From contig DGQS01000235.1 of the NCBI GenBank assembly GCA_002389785.1, positions 1 to 33,646 on the forward strand: a DNA stretch of 33,646 nt, in the 5' to 3' direction. Both the position numbers and the translations under genes were made by a program. The notes under the pieces were generated by a model. That model was not told the origin of the DNA, did no database searches, and was given only the letters and a program-made list of their open reading frames with translations. Below, in pieces: positions 15,913 to 24,838 of this stretch. How positions within the stretch are numbered: position 1 is the stretch's first letter; each line of letters begins with the position of its first letter. The DNA comes from Bacteroidetes bacterium UBA4408 (GTDB lineage Bacteria > Bacteroidota > Bacteroidia > UBA4408).

Positions 15913-16521
15913 ATGAATCTTAAAAAGTCTTACATCGCTGCCTGTTGTTTAGTTATTTTTGGTATTAATTATTTTAGCTCTTGTAAAAAAGATACCGAAG
16001 AAACAACTCCGGAAGCAACGGTTCCAGTGGTAACCCCAACTGATACTTGTGGTTCACCTGTAATGAGTTATCTTGCTGCCGGGCACATTTTGACTTATGA
16101 TTTCAGCTATTTTGCAAGCAGTTTTATTTTAACTCACACGATTAAAAATTTTGGTAGCAATCAGTTTAAAACCGTATTGAGCAGCAGTGTAATAAACGAT
16201 TCGGTATATTCAAAGGAATGTGGCGGATGGTTGTATCAGTCGCCAAGTCAGTCGTTAACTTCTAATCATAAGTATCGAAAATCGAGCACTGTGGTTGGAA
16301 CCACTTGGACGTCTATAAATGGATCAATAACAGCCAACTACGTTGTAATTGCTAAAAATGTGAGTGTTACAGTACCGGCCGGAACTTTTACGTGTGATAA
16401 AATCACTTACCATCAAACCGGCACATCCAATACCGATACTTTGTTTTTTAATAATTCCGTAGGTGATGTGAAGTATATAGGTACCGGATTTAATTATGCT
16501 TTAAAAACTAAAAATTTTTAA
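15913..16521 (+). CDS. Lipoprotein of unknown function
   Basis: 202 residues from the ATG at 15913: MNLKKSYIAACCLVIFGINY then FSSCKKD, a lipoprotein signal with lipobox FSSC. An in-frame TTG at 15847 would prepend a second hydrophobic stretch and is unlikely. The mature part starts with a Thr/Pro-rich linker (~residues 30-45), then a beta-rich domain. SVTVPAGTFTCDKITYH and NNSVGDVKYIGTGF resemble the C-terminal strands of DUF3108-like or outer-membrane lipoprotein folds ('VPAGTF.C.KI ... VG.VK' pattern), but I cannot name a family with confidence. It is about 160 bases after the LTA-synthase-like gene and convergent with a rhomboid gene. Confidence 0.72.
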   Translation: MNLKKSYIAACCLVIFGINYFSSCKKDTEETTPEATVPVVTPTDTCGSPVMSYLAAGHILTYDFSYFASSFILTHTIKNFGSNQFKTVLSSSVINDSVYSKECGGWLYQSPSQSLTSNHKYRKSSTVVGTTWTSINGSITANYVVIAKNVSVTVPAGTFTCDKITYHQTGTSNTDTLFFNNSVGDVKYIGTGFNYALKTKNF

Positions 16522-16556
16522 ATCCCACCAAAGTAAACTAGTTATCGATTTCTAAA

Positions 16557-17291
16557 TTAAGATTCTTCAGGCTTTTCTGTTGAATGTTTTGCTTTGTATG
16601 TATAGGTAATGTTAGGCGGTTGAAGTTGCTCATCCGGAATAAATTTTTCAATTTCAGTTTGTTTCCAAAGCGCATTTTCATCCTCGTCATCCGGAGTATC
16701 TTCCCATACAAATTGCTCTTTTTGTAGTCCTTTTTTTCGATAATAAATGGCGCTAACTATTCCTGCCAAAGCTCCCATTAAATGACTTTCCCACGAAATC
16801 CCCTGCTGCAAGGGCAGAATACCCCATATTAAACTTCCGTATAAAAAAACAACAAATAACGAAAAAGCCATAAGGTATTTGTGCTGTCTAATAACCCCGC
16901 TTAAAAATAGAAATGTGGCAAGTCCGTAAACTACTCCACTTGCACCAATATGATAGGATGGTCGTGCAGAAATCCAAACCCATAAGCCCGATACCAGGTA
17001 AATAAATAAGAACACTTTGTAACCAATTTGTCTATAAAAATAAAATAAGCCTGCACCAAGCACCAACAGAGGAATGGTATTCGAAAATAAATGGGAAAAA
17101 TCGCCATGAAGCAAAGGTGCCGCTATCACCCCTATTAATCCTTTAACTTCGCGAGGATATAAGCCAAATCGAAACAATTCCTTGTGAAAAACTACTTCAA
17201 TTAGCTTAATCACCCATAAAACAAATACAAATGCAACAGGGAAAAACCAAGTATGAAATTGCTTACTTCGTTGTTGTGCTTTTAAATCCAT
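16557..17291 (-). CDS. Rhomboid-family intramembrane serine protease (third in window)
   Basis: 244 residues. Six hydrophobic helices with the canonical rhomboid order: APLLHGDFSHLFSNTIPLL (TM2 H...N motif), HIGASGVVYGLA with Ser118, and SWESHLMGALAG with His170. The catalytic dyad is intact. The C-terminal ~55 residues are acidic and soluble (WEDTPDDEDENALW). It is a different, shorter subtype from the pair at 8903-10651: no insertion before GASG, and SHLMGA in place of AHLGG. It stands alone, divergent from the C45 hydrolase gene and convergent with the small lipoprotein gene, 35 bases apart. Confidence 0.87.
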   Translation of the reverse strand: MDLKAQQRSKQFHTWFFPVAFVFVLWVIKLIEVVFHKELFRFGLYPREVKGLIGVIAAPLLHGDFSHLFSNTIPLLVLGAGLFYFYRQIGYKVFLFIYLVSGLWVWISARPSYHIGASGVVYGLATFLFLSGVIRQHKYLMAFSLFVVFLYGSLIWGILPLQQGISWESHLMGALAGIVSAIYYRKKGLQKEQFVWEDTPDDEDENALWKQTEIEKFIPDEQLQPPNITYTYKAKHSTEKPEES

Positions 17292-17353
17292 GCAGGTTAA
17301 TTTTCAATTGTTATACCAATAAAATTTTCGTGTCATAAAGGCACGATTAGGCG

Positions 17354-17361
17354 TATATTTG
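17354..17361 (+). promoter_or_regulatory. Promoter -7 box (TATATTTG)
   Basis: TATATTTG fits TAnnTTTG in the 177-base divergent gap. It implies a roughly 100-base leader before the C45 hydrolase ATG at 17469. The -33 element is unclear. Confidence 0.45.
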
Positions 17362-17468
17362 CAGGCTAAAAAAATAAACCCTCAATAAAATAAGGTGTAT
17401 CAGCAAAAACTAAATTGCATTTTAATGGTTGTTAACGCAGCACCACGAATTAATTGCCAAAATTTTAA

Positions 17469-19145
17469 ATGAAAAAAATCATATTCTATTTTTTAGGATT
17501 CTTCCTATTGCTGATAGTGACAGTAGCATTTTACTTTAGATCAGTAGCAATAGTTCATCCTCCCGTTCCTAAAAACAATAAGGTAAATAATGTACAACGT
17601 AAAAAATTAGGCACCGATTTTTATGTTCTAAAAAATTCATGGATAAAGAAAAGTAACTCCGGTTTATGGGAGATGTATGTTGAAGCTGAAGACCCTTACG
17701 AAAGAGGCTTGATAAATGGAAAACTTGCAGAAGAATTGGTTCAATTACAAGAAATATATTTCATTCGTCAAATTAAAAAACTCATTCCTTCTCAAACTTA
17801 TCTAAATTACTTAAAATATGCTATTGCTTGGTTCAATCGCGATTTAGACAAGTTTGTAACCGAGGAGTATAAACAAGAAATATACGGAGTGTCAAATGCA
17901 CTTAATGATGAATATGATTTTATTGGTTCAAAATACCAACGTAGTTTAAATTACCATGCTGCTCACGATATTGGTCATGCCTTGCAGGATAAAAATATGG
18001 TAGTCGGTTGCACTGCCTTTTCAACATGGAATGCCAAAAGTTCAGATGGAAATTTATTGATTGCTCGAAATTTCGACTTTTATGTTGGTGATGATTTTGC
18101 AAAAGATAAGGTCGTATGTTTTTATAATCCAATACGTGGAAATAAATTTGTGTTTATAACCTGGGGAGGATTTGTAGGTGCAGTTTCAGGAATGAACGAC
18201 CAAGGTTTAACGGTAACCATCAATGCTTCTAAGTCAGACATACCGAGCGGTTCAGCTACTCCTATTTCATTGGTCGCTCGCGAAATTTTACAGTATGCAT
18301 CAACTATTCAGGAAGCTAAAACTATCGCCGATAAACGGAAAACATTTGTATCTGAAAGCTTATTAATTGGCTCAGCTAAAGAAGGTAAAACAAGTATCCT
18401 CGAGAAATCACCAACTCAAACAGGACTGCTCGAAACAACTGATGATTATATTATTTGTTCGAATAATTTCCAAAGTGAAATTTTTGAAAACGACCCTGTA
18501 AATATTGAAAACAAAAAAAGTTCTTCCTCCATGTACCGGTATAAACGAATGAAACAATTAATTGATTCGTATGCGCACATTGGGCCACATGAAGCAGCTG
18601 AAATATTGCGCAATAGAGGAGGTTTAAACAATGAAAATATTGGTTTGGGCAATGAAAAGTCCATCAATCAATTAATTGCTCATCATTCAGTAATAATGGA
18701 ACCTGCAAAAAGGCTGATTTGGGTAAGTACACAACCTTATCAGCTTGGAAAATATGTGTGTTATGATTTAACAAAAGTATTTTCATCCTTTCCAGGATTA
18801 AATGAAAAAAAAGAAATCATTGAAGAAAACCTGACTCTTCAAGCAGATTCATTTTTATATTCAAACAGCTTCGCCAACTTTAAACGCTATAAAGTGATTG
18901 CTACACACATAAGCAATTGTGTAAAAAGTAAATCAACGTTGAGTTCAACAATTGAACGTGCTTTTATTGCCAGCAACCCTGAACAGTTTGAAGTGTATTC
19001 CTTGTTAGGTGATTATTACTCTGCCCATAAAAATAATTTAAAGGCAATTTATTATTACAAGCTTGCTTTGAGTAAAGAAATTCCACTTCAAAAAGAAGTA
19101 CAATACATTACTGAACAAATACAAAAGTGCGAGCAAGCAAATTAA
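17469..19145 (+). CDS. C45-type autoproteolytic Ntn-hydrolase / acyltransferase
   Basis: 558 residues, with an N-terminal membrane anchor or signal (IIFYFLGFFLLLIVTVAFYF). The family (peptidase C45, related to penicillin acyl-CoA:6-APA acyltransferase) self-cleaves before a Cys that becomes the N-terminal nucleophile. Here that site is MVVGCTAFSTWNA, with Cys181. Supporting motifs: NLLIARNFDFYVGDDF, GFVGAVSGMNDQGLTVTIN and ISLVAREILQYASTIQEA, all typical. The mature part would carry Cys181 to ~430. Residues ~470-558 are helical with a TPR-like unit (LLGDYYSAHKNNLKAIYYYK), an addition outside the catalytic core. Substrate unknown; amide or acyl-transfer chemistry is expected. Its 3' end overlaps the next gene by 19 bases. 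Confidence 0.83.
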   Translation: MKKIIFYFLGFFLLLIVTVAFYFRSVAIVHPPVPKNNKVNNVQRKKLGTDFYVLKNSWIKKSNSGLWEMYVEAEDPYERGLINGKLAEELVQLQEIYFIRQIKKLIPSQTYLNYLKYAIAWFNRDLDKFVTEEYKQEIYGVSNALNDEYDFIGSKYQRSLNYHAAHDIGHALQDKNMVVGCTAFSTWNAKSSDGNLLIARNFDFYVGDDFAKDKVVCFYNPIRGNKFVFITWGGFVGAVSGMNDQGLTVTINASKSDIPSGSATPISLVAREILQYASTIQEAKTIADKRKTFVSESLLIGSAKEGKTSILEKSPTQTGLLETTDDYIICSNNFQSEIFENDPVNIENKKSSSSMYRYKRMKQLIDSYAHIGPHEAAEILRNRGGLNNENIGLGNEKSINQLIAHHSVIMEPAKRLIWVSTQPYQLGKYVCYDLTKVFSSFPGLNEKKEIIEENLTLQADSFLYSNSFANFKRYKVIATHISNCVKSKSTLSSTIERAFIASNPEQFEVYSLLGDYYSAHKNNLKAIYYYKLALSKEIPLQKEVQYITEQIQKCEQAN

Positions 19146-21604
19146 AATTATTTATTTCTTTAAGTGTAATGGTCTGTAATCTTATCGCAGGAATTGCATT
19201 GAAGGCTCAAACCACACGTGTATCGGGGAAAGTTACCGATGCGCAAAGCAAAGAACTTTTGCCTTTTGTAAACATTACTTTTAAAGGAACTAAAATCGGT
19301 ACTATTTCCGACTTTGATGGTACTTTTTCGTTAGAAACGTATTATGCTTCTGACTCTCTTCGTTTTTCGCTAATTGGTTACAAAACAACTACGATTGCAA
19401 TCAAGAAAGATAAAGCTCAATTTGTAACAGTTGCTCTTAGTAGTAGTGGTTTAGAGCTAAAAGAGGTGGTTGTAAATGCCAAAGATTTTGAAAATCCTGC
19501 CTGGAGAATAATTCGGGCCACTATTGCAAACAAAGACATAAATAATAAATCAAAACTTGATGCTTATGAATATGAAGCCTACAATAAAATTGAATTTGAT
19601 TTAAAAAATTTCCAATCAAAACTTCGCAAGAATATTTTTTTGCGCCCCTTTCGATTCATATTTAATTATGTAGATACAGTTGATAACGATTATTTTTTAC
19701 CACTCTTTATTTCAGAGTCATTGAGCGATTTTTACTTCCGAAAAAATCCTTCTCAAAAAAAGGAAATTATAAAGGCTACCAAAACAGGCGGCATGCAAAA
19801 TGAAAGTGTTTCACGACTTTTAGGCGACACCTATCAAAATATAAATGTTTACGATAATGATATTTTAGTTTTCGGTAGAGCCTTCGTTAGTCCTATTTCA
19901 AATGCAGGCTTTGCCTTTTACAAATACTATTTATTGGATAGTGCTTTTGTTGGAAATCGCTATTGCTACAAGGTTTCATTTCAACCAAAACGTAAACAAG
20001 AACTTACGTTTGCGGGTGAAATGTGGATCAACGACACCACCTTTGCCATAAAAAATATTGAAGCCGGAATCGTAAAGGATGCGAATATTAATTATATACA
20101 GAGCTTTGTTTTCAAACAAGAATTCAATCAGGTTCAAAAAGAAGTTTGGATGCTTACCAAGGATGAGTTGCATTTTGATGCTGCTATTTTAATTCCGCAC
20201 AAATTGCGCAAGCAACATTTTACCGGAGGAAAAATCAGCACTTATCGTAATTTCAAAATCAATGAATTGAGGGAAGAATCATTTTACTTGAATCCCGAAA
20301 ATATTGTAATGAACGACAGCAGTACAACAAAATCTGTCGAATTTTGGTCAAAATCGCGCCACGATTCATTAAGCGCACACGACAAGGATGTTTATACAAT
20401 TGCGGACTCAATTCCGAAAGTTCCAATTTTTAAATTTTACACAAACGTTGTCAAAGGATACAACTCATGGGGTGTGGTTGATTTTGGCCCCTATTTTACC
20501 ACCTATAGTTTTAATGCATTAGAAGGAAACCGTTTTAAATTAAGTGCTCGAACAAATACCAAATTGGATAAACATCTTGGATTTAGTGGTTTTTTAGCTT
20601 ATGGAACCTTAGATCAAAATTTTAAATATGGCGCAACCGTAGCCTATTTTTTTAAGCGCATTCCGCGAAGTTTACTAAGTGCCTCCTACCGCGAAGATGT
20701 TGAACAATTTGGATTGGCACAGGGCATTTTTAAGGATGATAATATCATCACTTCTGCCTTACGACGAACTCAAATTCGCACTTATAATAAGGTGCGTGAA
20801 ATAAATACCTTTTTTGAAAAAGATTGGTTCAATGGATTTGGAAATAAATTTCAATTTAAGCGAAAAGAATTAATTCCTACCGGAGATTTAGTGTACGATA
20901 AAGAAAATAGTCCCGGCCAATTTGCCAACGTAACCAAGATTACAACTGTTGAATTTTCGGTGCATACACGTTTTGCTTATGGAGAGCGTTTTATTAGCGG
21001 CAATCATCAACGTATTAGTTTGGGAACTCAATTTCCTATTTTAGATGTGCATTTTTATTACGGTATAAAAGGATTTTTGGATGGAGAATATGCTTATCAA
21101 AAATTATCCTTGAGTGTTAAAGATAAAATAAAGTTAGGAATCTTAGGTACATTCAGATACAAGGTTGATGCTGGTAAAATTTGGGGAAATGTACCATTTC
21201 CATTACTTGAAATACATCCCGGTAATCAAACTTACCTATTCAACGAAAATACGTTTAATACCATGAACCTTTTTGAATTTGTAAGCGACCAATATGCAAG
21301 TTTGGCTGTTTCACAACATTTTGAAGGTTTGATTTTTAATAAAATTCCACTTCTAAAAAAGCTCAATTGGAGAGAAGTCGTTTCAGGAAAAGCACTTATT
21401 GGTAAGTTAAGTGCTGCTAACCAAAGTATATTAGACTTACCTGCAAACCTTAGTACATTAAGTTTTCCGTATTATGAAACAAGCGTAGGAATTGAAAATA
21501 TTTTTCAAGTATTGCGAATTGATGCCTTGTGGCGTTTATCTTATCTCGACCGTCCAAATATTACTAAATTTGGCGTTCGTTTTAAACTTCAATTAGAATT
21601 TTAA
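19127..21604 (+). CDS. DUF5686 / carboxypeptidase-regulatory-like domain outer-membrane protein
   Basis: 825 residues. GTG start at 19127 is preferred because MRASKLKLFISLSVMVCNL and then IAGIALKAQ form a full signal peptide; the first ATG (19169) would remove its basic N-region. Residues ~30-115 are a CarboxypepD_reg-like plug (RVSGKVTDAQSKELLPFVNI, ISDFDGTFSL, LKEVVVNA), as in SusC/TonB-type Bacteroidota proteins. The remainder is the DUF5686 region: AWRIIRATIANKDINNKSKL, YEYEAYNKIEFDL, then long alternating beta-strands ending in a terminal Phe (FGVRFKLQLEF), consistent with an outer-membrane barrel. Function is not established for this family. Overlap with the C45 gene suggests coupled translation. 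Confidence 0.83.
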   Translation: MRASKLKLFISLSVMVCNLIAGIALKAQTTRVSGKVTDAQSKELLPFVNITFKGTKIGTISDFDGTFSLETYYASDSLRFSLIGYKTTTIAIKKDKAQFVTVALSSSGLELKEVVVNAKDFENPAWRIIRATIANKDINNKSKLDAYEYEAYNKIEFDLKNFQSKLRKNIFLRPFRFIFNYVDTVDNDYFLPLFISESLSDFYFRKNPSQKKEIIKATKTGGMQNESVSRLLGDTYQNINVYDNDILVFGRAFVSPISNAGFAFYKYYLLDSAFVGNRYCYKVSFQPKRKQELTFAGEMWINDTTFAIKNIEAGIVKDANINYIQSFVFKQEFNQVQKEVWMLTKDELHFDAAILIPHKLRKQHFTGGKISTYRNFKINELREESFYLNPENIVMNDSSTTKSVEFWSKSRHDSLSAHDKDVYTIADSIPKVPIFKFYTNVVKGYNSWGVVDFGPYFTTYSFNALEGNRFKLSARTNTKLDKHLGFSGFLAYGTLDQNFKYGATVAYFFKRIPRSLLSASYREDVEQFGLAQGIFKDDNIITSALRRTQIRTYNKVREINTFFEKDWFNGFGNKFQFKRKELIPTGDLVYDKENSPGQFANVTKITTVEFSVHTRFAYGERFISGNHQRISLGTQFPILDVHFYYGIKGFLDGEYAYQKLSLSVKDKIKLGILGTFRYKVDAGKIWGNVPFPLLEIHPGNQTYLFNENTFNTMNLFEFVSDQYASLAVSQHFEGLIFNKIPLLKKLNWREVVSGKALIGKLSAANQSILDLPANLSTLSFPYYETSVGIENIFQVLRIDALWRLSYLDRPNITKFGVRFKLQLEF

Positions 21605-21633
21605 TTATTCATAGCCTTCATCAACTAACACAA

Positions 21634-22008
21634 ATGATTTTTGGAATTGGTACCGATATTATTGAAGTTCAAAGAGTAGAAAAGTTAGTAGGCAGCGCTG
21701 CCGGTAGAAAACGCATTTTTAGCGAGAGTGAAATTGCTTATTGCGAATCAAAAAAAAACAAAGGCGAAAATTATGCGGCTCGCTATGCAGCAAAGGAAGC
21801 ATTTTTCAAGGCCTTTGGTACCGGTTGGCGTGGAAAAATGTCGTTTAATGAAGTGATTATCAAAAACAATCGATTGGGTAAACCCGATATTGAATTAATC
21901 GGTGATACTTTGCTAACTGTTCAGAAAAAAAAGATTAGTAAGATACATGTTTCATTGACTCATTTGAAAGACATTGTAAATGCTGTGGTTATTTTAGAAA
22001 AATTTTAA
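21634..22008 (+). CDS. acpS: Holo-[acyl-carrier-protein] synthase
   Basis: Transfers 4'-phosphopantetheine from CoA to a Ser of acyl carrier protein, activating fatty acid synthesis. 124 residues, the normal AcpS length. Diagnostic motifs: GIGTDIIEVQRVEKL at the N-terminus (Mg-binding Asp8), RIFSESEIAYCESK, and YAARYAAKEAFFKAFGTG (Mg-binding Glu), then HVSLTHLKDIVNAVVIL at the end. It follows the DUF5686 gene by 29 bases, probably sharing its transcript, and precedes the haem O synthase gene by 71 bases. Confidence 0.95.
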   Translation: MIFGIGTDIIEVQRVEKLVGSAAGRKRIFSESEIAYCESKKNKGENYAARYAAKEAFFKAFGTGWRGKMSFNEVIIKNNRLGKPDIELIGDTLLTVQKKKISKIHVSLTHLKDIVNAVVILEKF

Positions 22009-22079
22009 ATACAATTTGCATTGCAAACTCAGCAAATTATGAGTAAAATTGCATCCTCAAAAATTAGTAATCCAATTAA

Positions 22080-22997
22080 ATGAGTGATACAAATCCTGCA
22101 AATACGCAAGATTTACCTGTTGACAATACCCTTGTATCGGCCAGTAAGCTAAGCGATCTTTTTATGTTTGTAAAGTTGCGGCTGGCCACTTTGGTGGTGA
22201 TGTCGGCAGCTTTTTGTTTTATGCTGGCTTCTGATGTAATTGACTATTCAAAATTAACATTTTTAATAGTTGGTGGATTTCTAGTTACCGCTTCCAGCAA
22301 TGGTTTCAATCAAATTATTGAACGCAACCTCGACAAGCTCATGTCGCGTACTGCGAATCGCCCCTTGCCTACCGGACGTATGAGTTTAACCGAAGCCTAT
22401 ACCATTTCAATAGTATTTGGAATAGCCGGTATTGCCATTTTGTGGTATTTTATGAATCCCCTAAGCGGTTTATTGGGAACACTTGCCTTGTTTTTATACA
22501 CCGTTGTGTATACTCCATTAAAGAAAAAGACTCCATTTGCCGTTTTCGTTGGCGCTTTTCCGGGTGCTATTCCACCATTATTAGGATGGATTGCTGCAAC
22601 AAACAACCTTAGTGAAATTGAACCTTGGCTAGTGTTTTCAGTACAGTTTATGTGGCAGTTTCCGCATTTTTGGGCAATTGCCTGGGTGTTAGATGATGAT
22701 TACAAAAAAGCCGGTTTTCAAATGCTTCCTTCTCCCGGAGGTCGCGACAAATCAAGTGCATTCCAGGTTTTGGTTTATACCTTATTTTTAGTGCCAATTA
22801 GTTTAATGCCGGTTTTCTTTGGCATTTCCGGAAGTGTTTCGGCAGTAATAATCACCTTATGCGGAATATTATTTTCACTGCAAGCCATTCATCTGTTTAA
22901 AACCTGTTCGCTAAAAGCTGCACAACAACTTATGTTTGGCTCTTTTGCTTATTTGCCTTTAGTGCAACTTGCTTTACTTTTTGATAAAACTATTTAA
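22080..22997 (+). CDS. ctaB: Protoheme IX farnesyltransferase (haem O synthase)
   Basis: Attaches a farnesyl group to haem B to make haem O, the precursor of haem A for terminal oxidases. 305 residues with eight to nine membrane helices. UbiA-family motif 1 reads NQIIERNLDKLMSRTANR, followed by PLPTGRMS; motif 2 includes DDDYKKAGFQMLP near residue 212. YTPLKKKTPFAVFVGAFPG and WQFPHFWAIAW are typical of the CtaB/CyoE branch. It heads the oxidase operon: the next gene begins 8 bases downstream. The name cyoE would be equally valid; ctaB is used because the neighbours are cytochrome c oxidase genes. Confidence 0.94.
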   Translation: MSDTNPANTQDLPVDNTLVSASKLSDLFMFVKLRLATLVVMSAAFCFMLASDVIDYSKLTFLIVGGFLVTASSNGFNQIIERNLDKLMSRTANRPLPTGRMSLTEAYTISIVFGIAGIAILWYFMNPLSGLLGTLALFLYTVVYTPLKKKTPFAVFVGAFPGAIPPLLGWIAATNNLSEIEPWLVFSVQFMWQFPHFWAIAWVLDDDYKKAGFQMLPSPGGRDKSSAFQVLVYTLFLVPISLMPVFFGISGSVSAVIITLCGILFSLQAIHLFKTCSLKAAQQLMFGSFAYLPLVQLALLFDKTI

Positions 22998-23005
22998 TAC
23001 CTGAT

Positions 23006-23587
23006 ATGAGCTCCCTTAATTACGCTGAAAAGCAAGAAATTAGAAACAAAACCGCGAAACCAATGCTGTATGTTGCTATAGGCAGTATGGTAATGCTTTT
23101 TGGTGGTTTAACAAGTGCTTATGTGGTGCGACATGCCGAAGGCAATTGGTTGGTTTTTACCATGCCTCAAGCCTTTTATTTTAGCACGGCACTGATGTTA
23201 TTGAGCAGTCTCACTATGAATTTTGCTTTAATGGCAGCAAAAAAAAATAACTTCACTCAAATAAAGCAAGCTTTAGTTGCTACTTTGGTATTGGGTATAG
23301 GTTTCATGATTTGTCAATTTATGGGCTGGTCGCAACTTTCGGCACAAAAAGTATTTTTTGCCGGTAAAGACAGCAATGCATCCGGTTCCTTTTTTTATGT
23401 ATTAACCGGTCTGCATTTAGCGCATTTACTGGGCGGCATGCTTTATTTATTGGCTGTTAACATTAAGGCGTTGAAAAATAAATACACTGCGCAAAACTAT
23501 TTATCCTTGCAGCTTTGCGCCACTTACTGGCATTTCCTTGATGGATTATGGATATATTTATTCTTTTTTCTAATCTTTATTAGTTAA
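23006..23587 (+). CDS. Cytochrome c oxidase subunit III (first, shorter paralogue)
   Basis: 193 residues with five hydrophobic helices, a membrane subunit of a haem-copper oxidase. Visible subunit III signatures: MLFGGLTSAYVVRH (TM1), SFFYVLTGLHLAHLLGGM, and CATYWHFLDGLWIYLFFFL at the C-terminus, the characteristic 'YWHF.D..W' segment. It lies between ctaB (8 bases) and a second, longer subunit III gene (55 bases). The two share the same C-terminal signature, so they are paralogues, a recurrent Bacteroidota arrangement. The catalytic subunits I and II are not in this window. Confidence 0.9.
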   Translation: MSSLNYAEKQEIRNKTAKPMLYVAIGSMVMLFGGLTSAYVVRHAEGNWLVFTMPQAFYFSTALMLLSSLTMNFALMAAKKNNFTQIKQALVATLVLGIGFMICQFMGWSQLSAQKVFFAGKDSNASGSFFYVLTGLHLAHLLGGMLYLLAVNIKALKNKYTAQNYLSLQLCATYWHFLDGLWIYLFFFLIFIS

Positions 23588-23642
23588 ACTTGCACAAATT
23601 TTTTTTTGAAAGCTAATACAATTTTTAACTTTATTTTGAACT

Positions 23643-24365
23643 ATGTCGCACGATGCAGCTTTAAACAAATCAAAACCTAACTGGGGCGGTGGGGTTTCTC
23701 CATTTGGAATTAGTTATGGAAAAATGTATATGTGGTTTTTCCTTATTTCCGATGCCTTTACTTTTTCAGGATTACTTTCAGCTTATGGTTTTATGCGTCA
23801 CAAATATCCCGATGTTTGGCCAAATCCGGGTGATGTATTTACACATTTCCCATTTTATGATGGCCATATTCCATTGGCCTATGTAGGTTTGATGACCTTT
23901 ATTTTGATTATGAGTTCGGTTACTATGGTGTTAGCGGTTGAAGCAGGCCATCGTAACGATCGCAAAGCAGTTACCCGATGGATGTTTTGGACCATTGTTG
24001 GTGGTCTAGCATTCGTAGGTTCTCAGGCTTGGGAATGGTATCACTTTATTGTTGGTACTGAGCATGGAGCTATTCGTAATATTTTAGTTGATGGAGAATG
24101 GAAAGACACGCTCATACACGGTGCTAACTTATCCTACAACGAATATGGCTTACCGGTTTTCGGAGACTTTTTCTTTTTCATAACCGGTTTTCATGGTTTC
24201 CACGTATTTAGTGGTGTGGTTATTAATTTTATAATATTTCTAAATGTATTAAATGGTACTTACGAAAAAAGAGGTCATTACGAAATGGTTGAAAAGGTTG
24301 GTTTGTACTGGCACTTTGTGGATTTAGTTTGGGTGTTTGTATTTACCTTTTTCTACTTATTATAA
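23643..24365 (+). CDS. Cytochrome c oxidase subunit III (second, longer paralogue)
   Basis: 240 residues. KMYMWFFLISDAFTFSGLL (TM1), FFFFITGFHGFHVFSGVVIN and VGLYWHFVDLVWVFVFTFFY are subunit III signatures; the GFHG-H segment corresponds to the helix pair around the conserved His. It has longer loops than the preceding paralogue, notably WPNPGDVFTHFPFYDG and a segment around GAIRNILVDGEWKDT. An imperfect promoter-like TTTATTTTG lies just upstream, but operon expression is more likely. The subunit IV gene follows 34 bases later. Confidence 0.92.
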   Translation: MSHDAALNKSKPNWGGGVSPFGISYGKMYMWFFLISDAFTFSGLLSAYGFMRHKYPDVWPNPGDVFTHFPFYDGHIPLAYVGLMTFILIMSSVTMVLAVEAGHRNDRKAVTRWMFWTIVGGLAFVGSQAWEWYHFIVGTEHGAIRNILVDGEWKDTLIHGANLSYNEYGLPVFGDFFFFITGFHGFHVFSGVVINFIIFLNVLNGTYEKRGHYEMVEKVGLYWHFVDLVWVFVFTFFYLL

Positions 24366-24399
24366 TTCATTTATTAATTTCAAAAATAGAATTTAAGCT

Positions 24400-24822
24400 A
24401 TGTCAGAATTTAACGATAACTATCCTCAGTATGAGCTTATGGCTCACCACAGTGAAGAAGAAGGCAAAATAAAACGACGTAAACTCTGGAATGTTTTCTG
24501 GATTATGCTCGGAATTACCTTGGTTGAATTAATGGTTGGATTTTACAATACCCACTTTTCAGAAATTGCACTTAAAGTAATTTTCATTGGATTTACAATT
24601 GTGAAAGCCGGTTATATTGTATTATCGTTTATGCACCTTGGTGACGAAGTAAAAGCATTTAAATATGCCGTTTTAGTTCCGTTTATTGTATTCATTATTT
24701 ACTTGGTTTTTATTGCCGATTTAGGTGAAGGTACCTATGCTAAAAAGTACCGCATGGTAATGGATAAAAACATTACAGATAAACCACAGCACAGTGAACA
24801 CGCAGAAGCTGCACACGAATAA
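24400..24822 (+). CDS. Cytochrome c oxidase subunit IV (prokaryotic COX4 family)
   Basis: 140 residues, a small accessory subunit with three membrane helices: LWNVFWIMLGITLVELMVGF, ALKVIFIGFTIVKAGYIVLS and KYAVLVPFIVFIIYLVFIAD. The KAGYIVLSFMHLGDE segment is typical of the family. The His/Glu-rich tail (KPQHSEHAEAAHE) could be metal-associating but may only be a soluble end. Position directly after the subunit III genes and before sco supports the assignment. Confidence 0.9.
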   Translation: MSEFNDNYPQYELMAHHSEEEGKIKRRKLWNVFWIMLGITLVELMVGFYNTHFSEIALKVIFIGFTIVKAGYIVLSFMHLGDEVKAFKYAVLVPFIVFIIYLVFIADLGEGTYAKKYRMVMDKNITDKPQHSEHAEAAHE

Positions 24823-24838
24823 ATAACTGTTTAATCAC

